A stretch of DNA of 49,494 nucleotides from Pediococcus damnosus (GTDB taxonomy: Bacteria > Bacillota > Bacilli > Lactobacillales > Lactobacillaceae). The stretch lies in the NCBI RefSeq assembly GCF_001437255.1, contig NZ_JQBD01000009.1, positions 1-49,494 of the forward strand, in the 5' to 3' direction. Below the pieces are notes generated by a model. It was given only the letters and a program-made list of their open reading frames with translations, ran no database searches and was not told the DNA's origin. Of the stretch, positions 44,991 through 49,494 are shown one piece after another (the first letter of the stretch is position 1; each line of letters begins with the position of its first letter). Both the position numbers and the translations under genes were made by a program.

Positions 44991-46793
44991 TTACAATAAA
45001 TTTTCAAATTCGTTTAAACGCTGTTCAAATACATCAAAAGCATCCTCTAAATATTGCTTCTGTGACATATCGACTCCTGCCCTCTTCATCACATCTAAGG
45101 GAAAATCTGAGCTTCCTGATTTCAAATACGTCAAATAGTTATCTTTTGCATGTGGTTGATGAGTTGTAATGCCCTTAGCCAAGGCCGAAGCCGCTGCAAA
45201 ACCTGTTGCGTATTGATACACATAAAAATTGTAATAAAAATGAGGAATCCTAGTCCATTCTGACTTTATTTGGGAATCATTAACAACATCGTCACCGTAA
45301 TATCGATGGTTTAATTTTCCGTAGTAGTCGGACATCATTTCTGCAGTCAAGGCTTCCCCACGGGCGTCTGCTTCATGAATAAATTGTTCAAATTCAGCGA
45401 ATTGTGTTTGTCGATAAACGGTCCCCTTGAAATCATCCAAATAATGATTCAAAACAAACAGTTTAATTTGAGGATCATCATATTTATCCAATAAATATTG
45501 AGTTAAAATATTTTCATTAGTTGTCGATGCAATTTCAGCAACAAAAATTGGATAATCACCATATTGATAGGGTTGATTATGCGTCGTGTAATAGCTGTGC
45601 ATACTATGCCCCATTTCATGAACCAATGTGAATAAATTGTCCAAATCATCTTGCCAATTCAACAACATAAATGGATTTGTTCCATAGACACCAGAAGAAT
45701 ACGCCCCACTTCGTTTCCCTTGGTTTTCAACAACGTCGATCCAGCGATTCTTGAAAGCTTCATCAACATGACTTACATAATCATCACCCATGATTTGAAG
45801 GGCAGCCTTTGCTTCTTCTTGAGCTTCCAAATATGTGTAATTGAGGGGCGATTTTCCAGTAATTGGTGTATATAAATCATACATATGTAATTCTTTTAAA
45901 TTAAGAATTTTCTTTCTCAATCCAACATAGCGATGCAGCAAATCTAAATGCTGATTTACCTCAGTTACCAAATTCGTATAAACTGTTTCAGGAATCGCGC
46001 TTTCGCTCATTGCCGCCTGACGTGCACTCTCATAACCTCTGATTTGCGCATTAAAATTATGAACCTTAACCTCTCCAGCTAATGTCGTTGCGAAAGTATT
46101 TTTAAATTGTTCATACACCGCATAGAGCTGTTCGAAAGCTTGTTTACGCACAGATTGATGAGTAGATTGTAAAAGTGTGGAATACATTCCCTGAGACAGC
46201 TGAACGGTTTCTCCAGCTGTATTTTTCACAAATGGAAATTTAAGATCTGAATTGTCCAAAATTCCAAATGCATTCTCAGATGTCTCGAAAATGGAACTCG
46301 CACCAGCCAAAATTGCTTCCTCTTTGGTAGAAAGAACGTGCTTTCTTTTTAAATTAAGAACGTCGAAATAATGCTTATAGGGCTTAAAATCAGCATTATT
46401 ATTTTGAAAATTTGCCAATGTAGCCTTAGGAATCGCTAAAATTTCAGGTTCTAACCACGCTAGCTTTGCAGATACCTTGGCCACTAAATCATTTACTTGA
46501 TCTTTAAGCGCCTGATTCTGATTATTTGACGTGTCTTGATCATTCTTTAACTCCGCATAAACATAAATACGTTCCAATTGATTTTCAATTTTAAGCTCAC
46601 TTTGTATTGCTGTTAACAAAGTCGCTCCGTTGTTTGCTAAATTTCCAGACGATTCCAGTAAAGCATCGACTTGTGGAGACAATTGTGCGATCGCTTTTTT
46701 TAGCGCTGATTCATCTTTGAAAATTGTTGAAAGATCCCATGTCAATGCAACTGGAACTTCGCTACGTTTAGGTAATTGCTTGATCTCTGCCAT
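44991..46793 (-). CDS. pepF: Oligoendopeptidase F
   Basis: Cytosolic M3B zinc metallopeptidase of 600 aa that cuts oligopeptides of roughly 7-17 residues. The HEMGH zinc motif lies near residue 390 (VHEMGHSMHSYY), with the third ligand region EIASTTNEN shortly after. The N-terminal helical part (LTWDLSTIFKDESAL) and the C-terminal FAAASALAKG match. The ATG has GGAGGAAAAATAA upstream. It follows coiA after 44 bases, as in Bacillus yjbF-yjbG, and may turn over peptides left by Clp proteolysis or pheromones; that last point is inference. Confidence 0.97.
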   Translation of the reverse strand: MAEIKQLPKRSEVPVALTWDLSTIFKDESALKKAIAQLSPQVDALLESSGNLANNGATLLTAIQSELKIENQLERIYVYAELKNDQDTSNNQNQALKDQVNDLVAKVSAKLAWLEPEILAIPKATLANFQNNNADFKPYKHYFDVLNLKRKHVLSTKEEAILAGASSIFETSENAFGILDNSDLKFPFVKNTAGETVQLSQGMYSTLLQSTHQSVRKQAFEQLYAVYEQFKNTFATTLAGEVKVHNFNAQIRGYESARQAAMSESAIPETVYTNLVTEVNQHLDLLHRYVGLRKKILNLKELHMYDLYTPITGKSPLNYTYLEAQEEAKAALQIMGDDYVSHVDEAFKNRWIDVVENQGKRSGAYSSGVYGTNPFMLLNWQDDLDNLFTLVHEMGHSMHSYYTTHNQPYQYGDYPIFVAEIASTTNENILTQYLLDKYDDPQIKLFVLNHYLDDFKGTVYRQTQFAEFEQFIHEADARGEALTAEMMSDYYGKLNHRYYGDDVVNDSQIKSEWTRIPHFYYNFYVYQYATGFAAASALAKGITTHQPHAKDNYLTYLKSGSSDFPLDVMKRAGVDMSQKQYLEDAFDVFEQRLNEFENLL

Positions 46794-46837
46794 TTATTTT
46801 TCCTCCATGCTGTTAAATTAGTTTTACTGTAACATAA

Positions 46838-47950
46838 CTAGGCCGGAAAAAAATTAAGTTTTTGAGTTAGATCTCTGTACCAACAAGGTAACTTGTTTAT
46901 TCGGTAACACTCATGATCAAGTTGAACAACCTCATTTGAAAGTAACTCTGCTAAAAATTGCTGGAAATTCATTTCCACATTAATTTTCTGACGAGCAACA
47001 TTTGGGAACTTTAGCATTGAACTGCCACTTATATATTCAAACCAGGCAAAGAATTCTTGATACGAAAATGACCGTTTTGAACTAACTTGTGTGAGTTTAA
47101 CTAAAAAACGAACTTTGATTTCCAAAGGTGTCGTCACTCCTGTCGGGAACTCAAACAACCGTCCATGTATCAACCACGGGCAACCAGCCAAATTTAAATG
47201 ATGTAAGTAAAAAAAATTTTGTACTTTACGCAAACGTGGATCCGTATACCTGCCCAACAACCGCCTTTGCAACTCAAGAGCCTCTCGATATGCATGATAA
47301 CTTTTCAAGACATCATATTGATTATCTTGGCGAAATAGCTCATTAAACGCTTTTTTATCGGGGACAAAATTATAATCTACCCACCTTATTTTTCCAAATA
47401 AATCTTGTGTAAGGTGATGTTTTACTAAAAATTGATCATTTGTGGGATTATAAAAAGAAATAAATAGATTAAGTGATTTTTGAAAATACGAGAATTTAGA
47501 GAGCTTTTCTAGCGTTAATTTTCTAGCCAAATAAGTTGGCCCCAGAATCCACCAAACCTTATATCCGTGTTCATAATACCCACGTGTCCTTTCAGAAAGC
47601 TTTTCTAACGATATGGGACTACATTGAAACTCAATTGCAGTCCAATGATGATGCCAATTCACTAAGATATCCGGTCGCTGATGTAACTCTGGCAAATACG
47701 CCTCTAGTTTTACGGCTAAATGATTTTTCCGGCACCAATTGAAAATCCTCGTTTTTCCAGTCAAATGAGCTTGTGTTTCGCCTTCACTAAAAACTTCACA
47801 ATCGGCACCCGCATGATGTGCAAAATGAGATAACCGCGTTTGACCGTGTCTCAAAATGACAAACTGACCACATCCAGGACAAGTATATTTGCTCTCACGG
47901 GTAGCGTCTATTGCCAAAACACTATGATCATCTTTGTTTGCAACAAACAT
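46838..47950 (-). CDS. coiA: Competence protein CoiA
   Basis: Protein of 370 aa made during competence in streptococci and needed to process incoming single-stranded DNA. The N-terminal zinc-type motif CPGC...HFAHHAG (about 23-48) is followed by a nuclease-like core with RPDI...W.AIEFQCSPIS (about 92-119), a PD-(D/E)xK-type pattern. The C-terminal half is Tyr/Leu/Arg rich without recognisable motifs. The ATG at 47950 lies after GGAGGGAG; 18 residues of the longer frame were removed. It lies between mecA and pepF as in Bacillus. Whether this organism is competent cannot be told; mecA controls competence in Bacillus. Confidence 0.92.
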   Translation of the reverse strand: MFVANKDDHSVLAIDATRESKYTCPGCGQFVILRHGQTRLSHFAHHAGADCEVFSEGETQAHLTGKTRIFNWCRKNHLAVKLEAYLPELHQRPDILVNWHHHWTAIEFQCSPISLEKLSERTRGYYEHGYKVWWILGPTYLARKLTLEKLSKFSYFQKSLNLFISFYNPTNDQFLVKHHLTQDLFGKIRWVDYNFVPDKKAFNELFRQDNQYDVLKSYHAYREALELQRRLLGRYTDPRLRKVQNFFYLHHLNLAGCPWLIHGRLFEFPTGVTTPLEIKVRFLVKLTQVSSKRSFSYQEFFAWFEYISGSSMLKFPNVARQKINVEMNFQQFLAELLSNEVVQLDHECYRINKLPCWYRDLTQKLNFFPA

Positions 47951-48012
47951 CGTACCATCTCCCTCCATAATTAAAAATACGCAGAAAGATAGTTGTTTTT
48001 CCAAAGAATAAA

Positions 48013-48044
48013 AAATGATCTTAGCTAAAAAGCCAAAACCATTT
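48013..48044 (-). terminator. Terminator after mecA
   Basis: Minus-strand 14-bp stem AAATGGTTTTGGCT/AGCTAAGATCATTT (with G-U pairs) and TTTT loop, followed by a T-rich stretch. It separates mecA from coiA-pepF, for which no clear promoter is visible. Confidence 0.7.
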
Positions 48045-48054
48045 TGTAAATGTT

Positions 48055-48771
48055 CTATTTAAAATAGTGTCTCGTTAATTCAAGAGCGCTTTGGCTCATA
48101 ATCTCTTTTCCATGTTCATGCAAAACATCAGCAGTTACATCCGATGCATCCGCATATTCATAAGCAACTGCAAGTTCATTTTTGACTGTCTCCGGACTAG
48201 ACTCATCAACGAAGAAGATTAAATCTAAATAGTAATTGTCTCGATATTTGAATAGGTTAGACGCTGCACTTTCAAGATGTAAAACCCGAGCAATCTCCGG
48301 CATACTCTCAAAATTTGGTAATTTCAGGACAAACTCTTGAGTATTTGTGTCCGGATCATTAAGATAAGGATCTAAATCAGCTGGACTAGCATCTTTCTTT
48401 GGCTCCTGCTTCTTCTTTTTACCATCATCATCATGCTGGACCAACTGGTGTTTGATAAATTCAGAAACATCATCTTCATTATTCATGTTAAAAGTATTAT
48501 TATCCGCATTCACTTTTGAATTACCCTTCATATCAGAATTTTTACTAATAAAAAGTTCTAATCCATTTTGGTTAGGTAATACCTGGAAAGTAACGGCATC
48601 ATTTTCCTGAAATTGATGATCCGTATCAACCTCTTGTAAAATACTATAGAAAAAATCTTCTATTTGTTTATGACTTCCTAACAAATCAAGGACAGTAATG
48701 CCACGTTCACTTAAATCATCATTACCGATCACAACTCGAATTGTATCATCATTTATTCGTTCCATTTCCAT
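48055..48771 (-). CDS. mecA: Clp adaptor protein MecA
   Basis: Adaptor of 238 aa that delivers substrates such as ComK and ComS to ClpCP in Bacillus. The N-terminal domain has MEMERINDDTIRVVIGNDDLSERGI (substrate binding, about 1-75). An acidic Asn/Asp/Lys linker follows (85-130). The C-terminal Clp-binding domain runs from about 140 to 238 (FVLKLPNFESMPEIARVL, YRDNYYLDLIFFVDE). The ATG at 48771 is preceded by GGGGGTG; the ATG two codons later is possible. It has its own promoter and a leader hairpin. Together with spx and spxH it belongs to a proteolysis-control neighbourhood. Confidence 0.95.
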   Translation of the reverse strand: MEMERINDDTIRVVIGNDDLSERGITVLDLLGSHKQIEDFFYSILQEVDTDHQFQENDAVTFQVLPNQNGLELFISKNSDMKGNSKVNADNNTFNMNNEDDVSEFIKHQLVQHDDDGKKKKQEPKKDASPADLDPYLNDPDTNTQEFVLKLPNFESMPEIARVLHLESAASNLFKYRDNYYLDLIFFVDESSPETVKNELAVAYEYADASDVTADVLHEHGKEIMSQSALELTRHYFK

Positions 48772-48801
48772 GGGTCGCACCCCCAACCTCTCGTTACTTT
48801 T

Positions 48802-48824
48802 ATCTGCTGTGAGTCACAACAGAT
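48802..48824 (-). promoter_or_regulatory. Leader hairpin of mecA
   Basis: Minus-strand ATCTGTTGTG-act-CACAGCAGAT, 10-bp stem with one G-U pair, between the promoter and the ribosome binding site. The pairing is complete only as RNA from the minus strand. No T run follows, so it is not a terminator. Confidence 0.5.
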
Positions 48825-48851
48825 TCTAACTAAAAAAATAGATTCATGGAT

Positions 48852-48879
48852 ATTATCCCACAAATCTAGCTTTTTGCAA
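48852..48879 (-). promoter_or_regulatory. Promoter of mecA
   Basis: Minus-strand TTGCAA (48874-48879), 16-base spacer and GATAAT (48852-48857) with TGG directly upstream of the -10. It lies within 50 bases of the spx stop. Confidence 0.65.
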
Positions 48880-48896
48880 TTAACCTGCCTTTTATT

Positions 48897-49295
48897 CTAA
48901 AGATCAGCCAAACGTTGTGCCTCCCGAAGTTCATAAGCACGAACATCGCGTGGTAAGAATCGACGAATTTCATCTTCATTGTACCCAACCTGGAGACGCT
49001 TTTCATCCAGAATAATCGGTCTTCTAAGCAAGCCAGGATTCTTTTGAATTAATTCGAAAAGTTTTTGTAATGGTAATTCATCAAGATTTACGTTTAGTTT
49101 TTGATATACTTTAGAACGTTTTGAAATAATTTCTTCCGTTCCATTTTCTGTCATTCTTAGAATGGATTTAATTTCATCCATTGTTAATGGTTCGGAAAAA
49201 ATGTTACGTTCCTTAAAAGGAATATTATTTTCTTTGAGCCATGCACGCGCTTTTCTACAAGATGTACAACTCGGTGAAGTATATAAAGTAACCAT
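48897..49295 (-). CDS. spx: Redox-sensing transcriptional regulator Spx
   Basis: ArsC-fold protein of 132 aa that binds RNA polymerase alpha C-terminal domain and switches on thiol-stress genes. The CxxC redox switch is C10-T-S-C13 (in [15 protein letters not shown]). Further family features are [15 protein letters not shown] near 48, the RPI motif in [22 protein letters not shown], and a C-terminal acidic/basic tail. The ATG at 49295 follows AAGGAGG; the longer frame adds 16 residues. Its degradation adaptor SpxH is at 44299-44913. Lactobacilli usually have several Spx paralogues, so this one need not be the main thiol-stress form. Confidence 0.94.
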   Translation of the reverse strand: MVTLYTSPSCTSCRKARAWLKENNIPFKERNIFSEPLTMDEIKSILRMTENGTEEIISKRSKVYQKLNVNLDELPLQKLFELIQKNPGLLRRPIILDEKRLQVGYNEDEIRRFLPRDVRAYELREAQRLADL

Positions 49296-49365
49296 ATTTT
49301 TCCTCCTTAACAAATCAAACCAAATTAAGCTTTTAATAAGCAAGTTCGATCTCTTTACAATGACT

Positions 49366-49371
49366 ATTATA
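49366..49371 (-). promoter_or_regulatory. -10 of the spx promoter
   Basis: A perfect TATAAT on the minus strand, 71 bases before the spx start; the -35 is weak (TGGCTT with 17-base spacing). The last ~120 bases are AT-rich; TATAAT at 49434-49439 on the plus strand could belong to a gene beyond the window. Confidence 0.5.
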
Positions 49372-49494
49372 ACCCGTAACGCTTGTTAAAGCCATAGTTT
49401 TTGCAAATTTTTTTCTTACTTTTTGTAAATATTTATAATACACTATTTTATTTTGTGTCTAATATAGAGAGCGTAAAATATCTTGTGTAAATGC

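Overview
This window looks like ordinary core chromosome of a low-GC member of the Lactobacillaceae. The evidence is AT-rich intergenic DNA, strong AGGAGG-type ribosome binding sites, TTG and GTG starts, a Lactobacillus-type division/cell-wall (dcw) cluster led by mraZ, a tRNA-Ile T-box before ileS, and small lactobacillar families (DUF1831, DUF4044). I cannot name the species. No phage genes, insertion sequences, CRISPR arrays, complete tRNA genes or rRNA genes were seen. Nearly all genes lie on the minus strand; the exceptions are one 39-codon gene at 32.5 kb, a two-gene unit at 38.5-40.2 kb and spxH at 44.3 kb.

Layout, left to right (most transcription runs right to left). 0-5 kb: fructose operon fruR-fruK-fruA and an AI-2E-family membrane protein. 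5-10 kb: prs, then the coupled unit histidine phosphatase-TPR protein-recD2. 9.99-10.35 kb: three tandem copies of a ~117-bp palindromic element with covarying stems, the least explained sequence here. 10.4-15.1 kb: tRNA thiolation and salvage genes (mnmA, DUF1831, nifS, mtnN, a small membrane protein, a Nudix hydrolase, a cold-shock protein). 15.3-18.3 kb: ileS with its T-box. 18.3-32.2 kb: the dcw cluster in order mraZ-rsmH-ftsL-pbp2X-mraY-murD-murG-ftsQ-ftsA-ftsZ-sepF-yggT-ylmH-divIVA, with three MraZ boxes in front of mraZ. 32.4-38.4 kb: a DUF4044 micro-protein gene, ftsK, trmL, rlmA, a second AI-2E-family gene and a solitary GutA-like PTS IIA. 38.5-40.2 kb: a lactonase-type beta-propeller gene and cutC. 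40.3-49.3 kb: mgtE, rluD-type synthase, nadK and relQ; divergent spxH; then pepF, coiA, mecA and spx.

The right third keeps much of the gene order of the Bacillus yjb region (spx, mecA, coiA, pepF, yjbH, relQ, nadK, yjbO). It places the stress regulator Spx near its degradation adaptor SpxH, with the Clp adaptor MecA, a competence protein and an alarmone synthetase in the same block. The dcw block covers lipid II synthesis (mraY, murD, murG), septal synthesis (pbp2X, ftsL, ftsQ), the Z-ring (ftsZ, ftsA, sepF) and pole/septum organisation (divIVA).

Many start codons were moved downstream to the codon served by a visible Shine-Dalgarno sequence, so coordinates differ from longest-ORF calls for prs, ftsK, mraY, murD, rsmH, mraZ, coiA, spx and others. 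The main items for follow-up are the covarying tandem palindromes, the GutA-like protein with Gln where the phospho-His should be, an inverted repeat next to the start signals of the lactonase gene, the SpxH with half a CxxC motif, and the hairpin between ftsZ and sepF.
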